From a virus, in IMG/VR virus record IMGVR_UViG_3300023179_000009, positions 124,001-188,000 of that record: a stretch of DNA of 64,000 nt, one strand, 5' to 3'. The position numbers were made by a program, and so were the translations under genes. This document shows positions 1-8,433 of the stretch, in pieces; position 1 is the stretch's first letter; the number at the start of each line of letters is the position of its first letter. The notes under the pieces were generated by a model. The model saw nothing but the letters and a program-made list of their open reading frames with translations, made no database searches and was not told where the DNA came from.

Positions 1-37
1 GAACAATTATTTTAAAATAAAAACAGAATACAATAAA

Positions 38-2065
38 ATGCCAAAAACTTTACAGGGAATTGATGATTTAGGAGATTATGATAATACTTCTATTTCAACA
101 TATGTACATTGGACAACAGATGATTATAGGGTTTTTGTTCCTGCTGCGCCCACTATTAAAAGTTTAATACCGGGCGTTTATGAAATGCACAAGAGCGATA
201 ACATTGGTTTATATTTTGAAAAAATACCAGTACGTTCAGAAGGTCTCCTAAGATTCCCTGACACCAATTCAGAGCGTGTTGTAAAAGAGATTCAAAAATT
301 TTGGGAAAGAGAAGATGTTTTTGAATCGTATAGTTTAACGTATAAGCGGGGAATCCTGCTATACGGCCCCCCAGGTTGCCATGCCAAGGGAACGAAAATT
401 TTGATGTACAACGGCGATCTTAAAAAAGTTGAAGACATAGTTGTCGGTGACGAGGTTATGGGACCAGACAGTCGGCCTAGGCGTGTTTTGGAACTTATAA
501 GAGGCCAAGATCAAATGTATAAAATTACTCCAAATCGTGGCGAACCTTTTGTTGTGAACGGTCATCACATTTTGAGTTTACAAAGAAGCAGCAAAAGAGA
601 CTGCGCAACGCCAGAAATATTAAATATTTCTTTAAATAATTACAAAAAATTATCTAAGCCATCTCAAGTCAAATATAAATTACGTCGTTGTGCTGTAGAT
701 TTTTCGAATCTATCAAATGAAGTAATCGTAGATCCTTATTTTTTAGGTGTTTGGTTAGGAGACGGCTCAGAGAATAAAACCGAAATCAACACCGCTGATA
801 AAGAGATAAAAGATTATTTATATCAAATAGCAAGTAGTTATAATCTACACGTAACAGAGAGAAGGAAAACGGATTCTATTTGTTGCAGTTATACACTCTC
901 TAGTAATGGAGGCATTGGCGAAAATGGCTTGCGTAATGATTTGAAAAAAATCGGGGTATTTAATTCAAAACACATTCCAAATGAATATTTTGTGGCTTCA
1001 AGAGAAGTCCGCTTGCAACTTCTAGCAGGGATAATTGACACAGACGGTGGTTATTCAACGGCTTCTTGGAGGAAGAATCAAAAATTTAAAAATAAAGGCT
1101 ATAAAGGTTATTTTGAAATAATTCAAAAGAGGGTCGATCTATCCAATCAAATTGTAAAATTGGCAAGAAGTCTTGGATTTGGAGTTACTATTCGTAGTTG
1201 TAAAAAAACAATTAAAAAAACCGGGTTTGTAGGAGAATATCAAAGAATTAGTATTTTTGGAGACATTTCCATTATTCCTACAAAAATTCTTAGAAAGAAT
1301 GCTCTTAAAGGTCGTGCAAATAAAGACCCACTTCGCACGGGAATATCTTTAATAGAATCTTTGGGCTTTGGTGATTTTTATGGCTTCACGCTGTCGGGAG
1401 ATCATCTATACCTCACAGATGATTTTATTGTTCACCACAACTCTGGTAAATCGTGTACAATTCAATTAATTATGGAAGATGTGGTGAACAGAGAAGGAAT
1501 TGTCATAAAGTTCACAGATCCTTTTTTGTTTACCCAAGGCATGCGAGTTCTTAGACAGATACAAGAAGATACACCTGTGGTTGTCATAATTGAAGATATA
1601 GATTCTTTTTTAGAAATTTATAACGAATCTGAGATACTAAATGTTTTAGACGGAGTAAACGAAGTCAATAAAGTTGTTTTTTTGGCTACCACTAATTACC
1701 CAGAAAAACTCGGAGCAAGAATAGTAAACAGACCCAGTCGTTTCGATAAAAGGTTTAGAATAGGTTACCCTTCAAAGACTTCAAGAAGAATGTATTTCGA
1801 ACACTTGATTGGCGAAGGAGATGAAAATAAACTTAAACAAAAAATATCAGATTTAAATTTGGATTTGGATCGCTGGGTCGAAGACACAGACGAGATGTCG
1901 GTTGCCCATCTCAAGGAGTTGTTTATACAAGTTGTTATTATAGGTGACACTTATGAAGAATCAATAGAAACTTTAAAAAGTATGAAAGAAAACCTTGAAG
2001 ATAAAGAGTTCGACAGTGAGATAGGGTTTAGTGGTCCAAAAAAATCCAAGAACTACTACGGTTAA
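38..2065 (+). CDS. AAA+ ATPase interrupted by an intein in its Walker A motif
   Basis: The 675-residue precursor encodes an AAA+ ATPase of about 320 residues once the intein (residues 114-468) is removed. Joining the exteins restores GPPG-SGKS, a perfect Walker A. A Walker B-like VVIIEDIDSF follows, then a sensor-1-like FLATTNYPE and a NRPSRFDKR arginine region, an order typical of BCS1-like AAA proteins. The substrate is unknown. The gene sits 15 bp upstream of the DNA polymerase, so a replication role is possible. The ATPase at 56906-57970 has the same domain order without an intein. The ATG has no obvious Shine-Dalgarno site and only 37 bp lie upstream in the window. Family call is firm, role is not. 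Confidence 0.88.
   Translation: MPKTLQGIDDLGDYDNTSISTYVHWTTDDYRVFVPAAPTIKSLIPGVYEMHKSDNIGLYFEKIPVRSEGLLRFPDTNSERVVKEIQKFWEREDVFESYSLTYKRGILLYGPPGCHAKGTKILMYNGDLKKVEDIVVGDEVMGPDSRPRRVLELIRGQDQMYKITPNRGEPFVVNGHHILSLQRSSKRDCATPEILNISLNNYKKLSKPSQVKYKLRRCAVDFSNLSNEVIVDPYFLGVWLGDGSENKTEINTADKEIKDYLYQIASSYNLHVTERRKTDSICCSYTLSSNGGIGENGLRNDLKKIGVFNSKHIPNEYFVASREVRLQLLAGIIDTDGGYSTASWRKNQKFKNKGYKGYFEIIQKRVDLSNQIVKLARSLGFGVTIRSCKKTIKKTGFVGEYQRISIFGDISIIPTKILRKNALKGRANKDPLRTGISLIESLGFGDFYGFTLSGDHLYLTDDFIVHHNSGKSCTIQLIMEDVVNREGIVIKFTDPFLFTQGMRVLRQIQEDTPVVVIIEDIDSFLEIYNESEILNVLDGVNEVNKVVFLATTNYPEKLGARIVNRPSRFDKRFRIGYPSKTSRRMYFEHLIGEGDENKLKQKISDLNLDLDRWVEDTDEMSVAHLKELFIQVVIIGDTYEESIETLKSMKENLEDKEFDSEIGFSGPKKSKNYYG
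377..1441 (+). mobile_element. Intein with LAGLIDADG endonuclease, inserted in the AAA+ Walker A
   Basis: This in-frame element runs from Cys114 to Asn468 (355 residues). It starts with a C-H-A-K-G block, has a block-B-like NGHHIL around residues 174-179, and ends HHN followed by extein Ser, as expected for a class 1 intein. Two LAGLIDADG-type motifs, FLGVWLGDG (235-243) and LLAGIIDTDG (328-337), indicate a homing endonuclease. Excision rebuilds GPPGSGKS exactly, which fixes both boundaries. Insertion in a nucleotide-binding loop is the usual choice of homing elements. Activity cannot be judged here, but no key splicing residue is missing. Confidence 0.9.
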
Positions 2066-2080
2066 TTTGGAGTATTAATT

Positions 2081-5000
2081 GTGCTACAAGAACGCCAGCA
2101 ACTTTTAAAACTGTGTGTTTCCTCTTTGGAAAAAAAAGGTTTTTCCGAGGATCAGAGATACAAAGACAGGCTCAAGAGAGAATTGAAAGAAATAGATGCC
2201 CAAGGAGAGCATGAGTATCTATTAAATTTACAAAATCAATTTCAATCAAAGGGATTGATTTTGCCTTATAATCAACATAATCTTCTTGTTTATTATCTTT
2301 TAGATTTGTGTAAAGATTTTGATATTGAAAAAGAATATGCTTGGTATCAAGGTGAGTTTCCAGATATTGATATCGATTATTTAAAAGATGTTCGTGATTA
2401 CATTAAACGTACTTGGGCCGCAGAAAATTTTGGTCAAGATAAAATTTGCGAGATTGGAACATATGGAACAAGTGGTATTAAATCGGCCATTTTAGATATG
2501 GCACGAGTCCATGACGCTGAAAAAGATAGAATTCAGGCTATTACAACAAAGATGTCCGACAAGGACGAAGATGGGCATGATTTAGAGTGGGAAAAAGCTT
2601 TAGAGACATACCCGGAATTTAAATCTTATTGTGAAGATCACTCAGAAGTTGCCGATGCAGCCAAAGCATTATTAGACAGAATACGCACAGGGGGCGTTCA
2701 CGCTGGTGGCTTAATTGTTGCTGATCGTCGTTTAGATGGATTTGTTCCACTTGAAGTTAGAATGGTGAACAAAGAAAATCCAAATGGGGTTATTTGCTCG
2801 GCTTGGACAGAAGGTTTGAACCGTCAAGATCTTGGCCCTGTGGGTTTGATTAAATTTGACTTGTTGGTAATTAGCAATTTAATGCAAATAGCCTTGGCTT
2901 GTGACCTTATAAAAAAAAGACACAGTATTGAAAAAATATGCGCCGCACCTAATCAATGGGATTTCTCCGATTTAAATTATCTCAATGACCCAAAAGCATT
3001 GGCCATGGCAGACAAGGGTGATTTAAAATGTATTTTTCAATTTGATAGCGAAGGCATAAGGAATCTGGTTAAACGTGGTGGGGTTTCTAGTTTTGATGAT
3101 TTAGCAGCTTACTCAGCCATTTACCGCCCAGGGCCTTTAAATATGTCGATGGACGTTCATTATTGTAAAAGAAAAAGAGGCGAAGAGCCTTATGAAATTC
3201 ACCCTTTAATGCAAAAGTCTCTTGCTAAGACTTACGGAATTTTGGTTTTTCAAGAACAAGTTATGGACATCTTGCGTGTTGTTGGTGAAATCCCAGACAT
3301 GCACACAGAGAAGGTCCGAAAAGCTATCTCTAAAAAGAAAATTAAAGATTTTATAAAATACAAAGAAATGTTTATTAAAAATGGACAAAAAAATTTAGGA
3401 GAAAGCGAAGAATATGTTGAGAATTTGTGGAGTACTATAGAAAGTTTTGCAGAATATGGTTTTAATAAAACTTTGACCGAAGATACTATAATAGATTGTG
3501 TTGATGGCTCTAAACAAATTAAACACATAGGTGTTGGCGACAAGGTTTATTGCATAAACGAAAAAGGAGAACGAGCAGAAACAGAAGTTGTAGCAGTTCA
3601 CGATCATGGCGTAATTGATGTTGTTGAAGTCACATTTGATGACGGGTACTCGGTGAAATGCACATTAGATCATAAATTTTTAACCGAAGAAGGGCAAATT
3701 CCACTTTGGAAAATTATTCAAGATAATTTGGTTGTGCTTAGTTCTCCGTTGGGAGAACAAAATGCCACAGAGAAAAAATTGGGAAGCAATTTGCGGAGAG
3801 ATTCTCGGCAACAGAAAAAAAATTATAGAACATCGCAAGAATTGTACAAAATGCAGAGAGATGTATTTGCAAAAGAGAACAGAAAAATACAATCACAAAT
3901 CTCATTGCGGAAAGAAATTTCCAACAAAACACAAACTAGCAGATCACTTGAAAGAATGTCAGGACTGTATTTATTTGAAATGGCGAGAGACAGGAAAGAA
4001 ACACATATCTCGATGCGGGATAGAATTTTTGAGATACAGTTTGTTGGCGGAACACCATCGTCATTGTGCGAAATGCACGGAAATAAAAAAAGAGAACATT
4101 CAAAATCGGATGGACAAGTTAAACAAAGACAACCTGTCTCCAGATCGCAAGGCTATATTTTCTGCAACTGCCAAGAAAACTTCGGCAAGGAAAGATGTTC
4201 AAGAAGCAAGATCTGCACAATTAAAAAGATGGAGGGACAACAACCCAGAAGAGTTTGCGAGATCTATAGAAAAGGCACAACATGCTCCCAAAAAATCAAA
4301 AATGGAAACGTGGTTGAGAAAATATCTGGGATGGAAGCCGAAGAAAATATGTTGTGGGAAAGACAGGAAATTTGTGGATTTAGTAAAGAAAAATATTTGG
4401 ATAGAGGTGGACGGACCGTTCCACTTTTGGCAGGTCGGATCAAAATCGAACAAAAGAGGTCACAATTTAAACTATGTTCAACTCAGAGACCAGATGCTCA
4501 AAGAGGAGTGTTTGAGGAGACAAGATATAATGCTTTTGAGATTGAGCATGACTTGTTTTCACAAAAAAACAGGAGAAATGAAGAAGGAAAGTTTGGATTT
4601 GTTCCAGACTATGCTCCGATCTCCAATACCGGGGATTTGGTGCATAGGAAAGTTCTACGAATTGTGCCCGTGGGCAAAAGACAATGTTACGATCTTGAAG
4701 TTGCTGTAAGCACACATAACTTTATTTTGCCAAATGGGGTTGTCACATCGAATAGCCACTCTTATGCATACACTTATATATCGGCAAGGCTTCTTTGGCT
4801 AAAGGCGCATTATCCTCTTGAGTTCTACGCTGCTATTTTGATGTGTGAAACCGATACGGATAAAATAAAAGATTACAAGATCGATGCCGAGAAGCATGGA
4901 ATTGAAGTTTTGCCTATTCATATAAATTATTCTAAAGAAAATTTTACTATTCACGATAACAAAATATATTTTGGTTTTTCCAATATTAAATCTATAGGAG

Positions 5001-6124
5001 AAGAAGTTGCAAAAAGAATAGTGACCAATCAGCCATATAAAAACGTAACAGACTTCCTTGATAGGTTCGGCACAGATTTAACTTGCATCAAAGCTCTTGT
5101 TTCTCTTGGTGTTTTTGGTGATAATCGTGTCAAGATTAGAAAATTTACAGAGTACTATAAGGGAAAAATAAACTCAAGAAAAGATAGAAAAAAAAGATTC
5201 GAGCAATCTTTAGAAAAAAAATTACAAGAATTAAAAGATTTGTTGTTGGAAGAAATTAATGAAAACGATCCTGATTTTCAATCTCTTTGCACATTTACAC
5301 CGGAATCTCAGTCTTTATGGGTGTCTCGATTTGAAAAAATTACAAGAGAAGTTGATTACAATTATCAAGGCAATAAAAGAAAAAAACAAGTTACTTTTTT
5401 AAAACAATTAGAAGATTTGGCAAAAAAAAGATCTAGTATAATTGAAAACTTTCATCTTAAAGAAAAAGAAGATGATGGTGTGGATTCTTATGAATTTTTT
5501 AATACTTCATCTATCAAAATAGACGATAAAGAAATTGATATCTTGAATGATGAGTTAATTATTGATGGCAAAAAGTTTTTTCCAAAAGCCGAATCTAATT
5601 ATTATGGTTTTCAATGGAAGCACATTTTAGAAACTTGTGATCAATACTCCGGAAAAACTATTGATAATTTTTTACAAGAAATTGAAAATCAAAACGACAA
5701 GTCCGGAGTTATACAAATTCAAGTTTTAGCCGTGAAGAAGAAAACCAGCAAAAGAGGCACAGATTTTTATAGCATGGAAGTTGAGGATGCAAACGGGAAA
5801 AAGGTTTTTGTCAATGTTTGGAAAGATGATTATCTAAGGTTTAAAGATAGGTTCGTATCTGGCGAGTTGTTGTCTATAAAAGTAACGCCGCCATCTGGTG
5901 GTTTTAGCACATTCACCTTCTGCTCTATTCCAAGACACAAACGCAAAGAAATTCCTGATAAGGAGTGTGACCAAAGATGTATTGTTCTTGAGCCTCCAAA
6001 ATTTGAAAATTTAAAGCCCGACACTGAAGAAAGAATCATGAAATTTAATACGGAGATTCTCAAGAAGCAATCTTCAAAAAACACCACAATTAAAACTGGT
6101 GGTTTTGAAATTTTTCAAAATTAA
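2081..6124 (+). CDS. dnaE: DNA polymerase III alpha subunit (C family), intein-containing
   Basis: Replicative C-family polymerase of phage type. The first catalytic aspartates lie in PDIDIDY (residues 94-100) and the third in GLIKFDLL. RTGGVHAGG, YRPGPLN and FAEYGFNK/SHSYAY match conserved DnaE blocks, and an OB-fold-like segment (VIQIQVLAVKKKTS) lies near the C-terminus. The PHP domain expected at the N-terminus is absent, so the mature protein (about 919 residues without the intein) is shorter than bacterial DnaE, near 1160. The GTG start has GGAG ten bases upstream. The intein at residues 464-891 splits FNK from SHS, a conserved site. No separate proofreading exonuclease was seen in the window. 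Confidence 0.92.
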   Translation: MLQERQQLLKLCVSSLEKKGFSEDQRYKDRLKRELKEIDAQGEHEYLLNLQNQFQSKGLILPYNQHNLLVYYLLDLCKDFDIEKEYAWYQGEFPDIDIDYLKDVRDYIKRTWAAENFGQDKICEIGTYGTSGIKSAILDMARVHDAEKDRIQAITTKMSDKDEDGHDLEWEKALETYPEFKSYCEDHSEVADAAKALLDRIRTGGVHAGGLIVADRRLDGFVPLEVRMVNKENPNGVICSAWTEGLNRQDLGPVGLIKFDLLVISNLMQIALACDLIKKRHSIEKICAAPNQWDFSDLNYLNDPKALAMADKGDLKCIFQFDSEGIRNLVKRGGVSSFDDLAAYSAIYRPGPLNMSMDVHYCKRKRGEEPYEIHPLMQKSLAKTYGILVFQEQVMDILRVVGEIPDMHTEKVRKAISKKKIKDFIKYKEMFIKNGQKNLGESEEYVENLWSTIESFAEYGFNKTLTEDTIIDCVDGSKQIKHIGVGDKVYCINEKGERAETEVVAVHDHGVIDVVEVTFDDGYSVKCTLDHKFLTEEGQIPLWKIIQDNLVVLSSPLGEQNATEKKLGSNLRRDSRQQKKNYRTSQELYKMQRDVFAKENRKIQSQISLRKEISNKTQTSRSLERMSGLYLFEMARDRKETHISMRDRIFEIQFVGGTPSSLCEMHGNKKREHSKSDGQVKQRQPVSRSQGYIFCNCQENFGKERCSRSKICTIKKMEGQQPRRVCEIYRKGTTCSQKIKNGNVVEKISGMEAEENMLWERQEICGFSKEKYLDRGGRTVPLLAGRIKIEQKRSQFKLCSTQRPDAQRGVFEETRYNAFEIEHDLFSQKNRRNEEGKFGFVPDYAPISNTGDLVHRKVLRIVPVGKRQCYDLEVAVSTHNFILPNGVVTSNSHSYAYTYISARLLWLKAHYPLEFYAAILMCETDTDKIKDYKIDAEKHGIEVLPIHINYSKENFTIHDNKIYFGFSNIKSIGEEVAKRIVTNQPYKNVTDFLDRFGTDLTCIKALVSLGVFGDNRVKIRKFTEYYKGKINSRKDRKKRFEQSLEKKLQELKDLLLEEINENDPDFQSLCTFTPESQSLWVSRFEKITREVDYNYQGNKRKKQVTFLKQLEDLAKKRSSIIENFHLKEKEDDGVDSYEFFNTSSIKIDDKEIDILNDELIIDGKKFFPKAESNYYGFQWKHILETCDQYSGKTIDNFLQEIENQNDKSGVIQIQVLAVKKKTSKRGTDFYSMEVEDANGKKVFVNVWKDDYLRFKDRFVSGELLSIKVTPPSGGFSTFTFCSIPRHKRKEIPDKECDQRCIVLEPPKFENLKPDTEERIMKFNTEILKKQSSKNTTIKTGGFEIFQN
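3470..4753 (+). mobile_element. DnaE intein whose middle carries a gene in another frame
   Basis: The intein covers DnaE residues 464-891 (428 aa). The N-terminal splicing part has TLTEDTIIDC and the block-B motif CTLDHKF. The C-terminal part has CYDLEV, THNFILPNG and a final TSN before extein Ser. The middle 300 or so residues look like random translation in this frame, yet contain no stop codon, because a homing endonuclease is encoded in the +1 frame there (3762-4709). Two atypical residues are visible: Thr at position 1 instead of Cys or Ser, and Ser instead of His as the penultimate residue. Splicing competence is therefore uncertain. Confidence 0.85.
3762..4709 (+). CDS. Zinc-finger, Vsr-like (EDxHD) homing endonuclease nested in the intein in the +1 frame
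   Basis: A 315-residue protein is read in the +1 frame relative to DnaE. Three tandem modules follow C-x12-H-x3-C-x2-C exactly (C11/H24/C28/C31, C49/H62/C66/C69, C85/H98/C102/C105), so this frame is under coding selection. The C-terminal half has KFVDLV, IEVDGPFH and LRDQMLKEE (D206, E215, D217, H221, D243), like the Vsr/EDxHD homing nucleases of the I-Bth0305I type. ATG 3762 has GGGAG six bases upstream; TTG 3732 is the longer alternative. The stop falls inside the intein's block F coding region, so both frames share essential sequence. Confidence 0.82.
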   Translation: MPQRKNWEAICGEILGNRKKIIEHRKNCTKCREMYLQKRTEKYNHKSHCGKKFPTKHKLADHLKECQDCIYLKWRETGKKHISRCGIEFLRYSLLAEHHRHCAKCTEIKKENIQNRMDKLNKDNLSPDRKAIFSATAKKTSARKDVQEARSAQLKRWRDNNPEEFARSIEKAQHAPKKSKMETWLRKYLGWKPKKICCGKDRKFVDLVKKNIWIEVDGPFHFWQVGSKSNKRGHNLNYVQLRDQMLKEECLRRQDIMLLRLSMTCFHKKTGEMKKESLDLFQTMLRSPIPGIWCIGKFYELCPWAKDNVTILKLL

Positions 6125-6140
6125 ACTCTTCTATTTTAGT

Positions 6141-6593
6141 ATGGAAAATAAAAAAGAAGACACAGAATTGGTGATAGATCAAAATAATTTTAACGATTAT
6201 TTTTTTGATGTGAGAAAATTTGGCCCAAAACAAGGGCAAATTTTGGCAAAGTTTTCAGCGGTTGCTATTTTTGGAGATGGTCCAGAAAAAAGAGATTTAA
6301 TAAAAGTTTTAAAACGAGACAAAGCAGAAGCCGCTGCTATGGTTATGAAAAAAATACACTGCTGTAAAGAGCCTGATTGTTATAAAATTTGTAGAGAAAT
6401 GTGCGAGGATCTTATATCCGGTATGTCAGAAGATGATGTTGCCAAAAAAGAACATGAGTTTATTATAGAAGCTTTTTATTATGCTAATCGTGAATATGTT
6501 CCAAAAAATGATCCCCACTGGGAAACTATAGAACTTATTAAATATGACCCAGAGACTAAAACTTTTAAATCTAATATTGAATTAAAAATTTAA
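6141..6593 (+). CDS. Cysteine-containing hypothetical protein
   Basis: I do not recognise this 150-residue acidic protein. A central cluster, HCCKEPDCYKICREMC, has five cysteines and a histidine in a short span and could bind a metal. I prefer the ATG at 6141 because it starts a hydrophilic MENKKEDTE sequence after the polymerase stop. An in-frame start at 6099 would overlap the polymerase gene by 26 bp and add a lysine/phenylalanine-rich leader. It is in the same direction as the polymerase and the next genes, probably one operon. Confidence 0.7.
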   Translation: MENKKEDTELVIDQNNFNDYFFDVRKFGPKQGQILAKFSAVAIFGDGPEKRDLIKVLKRDKAEAAAMVMKKIHCCKEPDCYKICREMCEDLISGMSEDDVAKKEHEFIIEAFYYANREYVPKNDPHWETIELIKYDPETKTFKSNIELKI

Positions 6594-6616
6594 TTAAAAA
6601 TGCTACATATACTAAT

Positions 6617-7114
6617 ATGAGCGATAATAATTATCAAGATTACAAATCTCAAATTGACGTTTGGGCTTCTATGTGGGACGAAATGGAAGGAGAAAAAGTT
6701 CATCCTTCTTTGCAAAAACCCGAGAGGTCAGAGTTTGCATCAAAAATTTTTGGTGACCAAGATTTCGAAAATGACGACCAAGAAGAAGACCCAGGTTTAA
6801 TTCAAGAGTCAGAATCAATCACACAAAACCCTGTGAGAGTTCACACTGCCGGAAGAGACGATCAACATCCAGAACCTTGTTGGGTTAAAGAAGATCTTTT
6901 GTCGGAAATCGAAAAACTAAAAAATAGTTTGTTCGATATGGAAAATAAATTAGCCAGAATGAACCAACCTGAAAAAAAATCTCAAAAAAGCAAAAATCAA
7001 AAAGATCAAGATGTTCTTAAAAAGATAGAATCTATTAGAAAAGATATTGATGATTTAAGTGACAAACTGGGGATTGGCAAACAAGACGTTAGTTTGTTTG
7101 CAGTAAAAAAATAA
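6617..7114 (+). CDS. Acidic coiled-coil hypothetical protein
   Basis: This 165-residue protein has a Gln/Glu/Asp-rich first half and a Lys/Glu-rich second half with heptad-like segments (EIEKLKNSLFDMENKLARM and IRKDIDDLSDKLG). A coiled coil is likely from about residue 90 onward. No catalytic motif is visible. It lies between the polymerase group and the DHH phosphoesterase in the same direction. Confidence 0.7.
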   Translation: MSDNNYQDYKSQIDVWASMWDEMEGEKVHPSLQKPERSEFASKIFGDQDFENDDQEEDPGLIQESESITQNPVRVHTAGRDDQHPEPCWVKEDLLSEIEKLKNSLFDMENKLARMNQPEKKSQKSKNQKDQDVLKKIESIRKDIDDLSDKLGIGKQDVSLFAVKK

Positions 7115-7153
7115 TTTGGTAATATAGTTGAAAACCCAGAGTACTCTGTTTTG

Positions 7154-8206
7154 ATGATTTACGAAGATTTTTATAATAAAATTAAATCTTTAGAAAATCC
7201 TAAAGTAGCCATATTTACTCATCGTTACCCTGATCCCGATGCTATGGCATCCATGATGGGGGTTGCTTGGATTCTTAAAAAAAATTTTGGAATAGAACCA
7301 AATTTGTTTTACTCCGGAGAAATTTCACATCCTCAAAATGGAGTGATGTTGAACTTATTAAATCCAGATTCATTGAAAAAATTAGATGATAGTTTCAATA
7401 GTAAAAATTATAATTTATTTATATTAGTGGACACTGTTCCAGAAAATGCTGGATCTGATTCTTTCAATTTGAATTTTGATATAGTTATAGATCATCATAG
7501 AGAAGCACCTGTTAATTTTGATGGTGTTTTAATTCATAAAAAAGTTGGAGCTTGTGCTTCAATTGTTTATGATATGATGATTAATCTTGTTGATAAAAAT
7601 AATTGGCTAGACGAGGACTCAGACAGTGACCAAAAACTAGCGACTGCATTGATTGCCGCTATAGTTACCGACACAGAATACTTAATGTCAGATGACAGTA
7701 CAGAACATGAATTTAAAGCCTTCTCAGAACTTTTCCCTTTTAGAAATTCTAATCTTTTAAAGCAAATAGTTTTTTTCAAAAGACCAAAATTTTGGATAGA
7801 CAAAAAAGCACTCGGATCTGCCGAAGCAGAAATAACAGACGATGGTTATGCTATAGTTGGTTTGGGCATCATACCAGAGAAACATCGTGATTTAATTGCT
7901 GATATGGCAGAGGAGATGATCCACTGGACAAGCGTAGAGACAGCTATTGCTTTTGGGGTTGTCGGCGGAGACCGCATAGAAGGATCTGTTAGATCATTGA
8001 ACCCTAGCCTAACAGTTTCAGATTTTTGTAAAAAACTTGGCGGCAAGCATGGCTCTGGCGGCGGCAAACATGGGAAAGGAGCCTATAGATTAATTCTTGG
8101 CGGCATGAGTATAGATCCAGATGAGGAAGAAGAAGATGTTGAAGAGTTTTATAAATCCATAGATAAAAGAGAAATAAAAAGAATAATGAGAACAATAAAA
8201 AAATAA
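7154..8206 (+). CDS. DHH/DHHA1 family phosphoesterase (NrnA/RecJ-like)
   Basis: Probable Mn-dependent phosphoesterase that degrades short oligonucleotides or cyclic dinucleotide products. Visible motifs are the N-terminal THRYPDPDA (DxD), FILVDT, the signature VIDHH, IVTDTEYL, and a C-terminal DHHA1 substrate motif with GGKHGSGGGKHGKGAYRL. Length of 350 residues is normal for NrnA-type enzymes. ATG 7154 is preceded directly by an in-frame TTG, and ATG is preferred. In a phage the enzyme could recycle nucleotides from host nucleic acid or remove signalling nucleotides. Which of these applies cannot be told from the sequence. Confidence 0.87.
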   Translation: MIYEDFYNKIKSLENPKVAIFTHRYPDPDAMASMMGVAWILKKNFGIEPNLFYSGEISHPQNGVMLNLLNPDSLKKLDDSFNSKNYNLFILVDTVPENAGSDSFNLNFDIVIDHHREAPVNFDGVLIHKKVGACASIVYDMMINLVDKNNWLDEDSDSDQKLATALIAAIVTDTEYLMSDDSTEHEFKAFSELFPFRNSNLLKQIVFFKRPKFWIDKKALGSAEAEITDDGYAIVGLGIIPEKHRDLIADMAEEMIHWTSVETAIAFGVVGGDRIEGSVRSLNPSLTVSDFCKKLGGKHGSGGGKHGKGAYRLILGGMSIDPDEEEEDVEEFYKSIDKREIKRIMRTIKK

Positions 8207-8229
8207 ATTATAATGGCTCTCTTATTGTC

Positions 8230-8430
8230 ATGGATGAAAATGTTCCAAAAAATTTTGTTTTAATGTGCCAAAAATGTAAGTGGTCTAAAAAATCTACTGG
8301 ACTAAAGGAAGACCTCGCTGATCTAACCAGACTAAACGCAGGTTGTTCATCTTGTGGCAAAATAAAAAAGTATAAATGCCCGAAGTGTGGCGGAGTTTGT
8401 GTTTTAAAAAGAACTAAAGGCAACGCTTAA
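8230..8430 (+). CDS. Small zinc-ribbon protein
   Basis: A 66-residue basic protein with three CxxC pairs: CQKC near residue 16, CSSC near 41 and CPKC near 53, with GGVCVLKR after the last. The arrangement fits one or two zinc ribbons, as in small nucleic-acid-binding phage proteins. It sits 23 bp after the DHH phosphoesterase and 3 bp before a GT-like gene. No precise role can be assigned. Confidence 0.75.
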   Translation: MDENVPKNFVLMCQKCKWSKKSTGLKEDLADLTRLNAGCSSCGKIKKYKCPKCGGVCVLKRTKGNA

Positions 8431-8433
8431 AAA

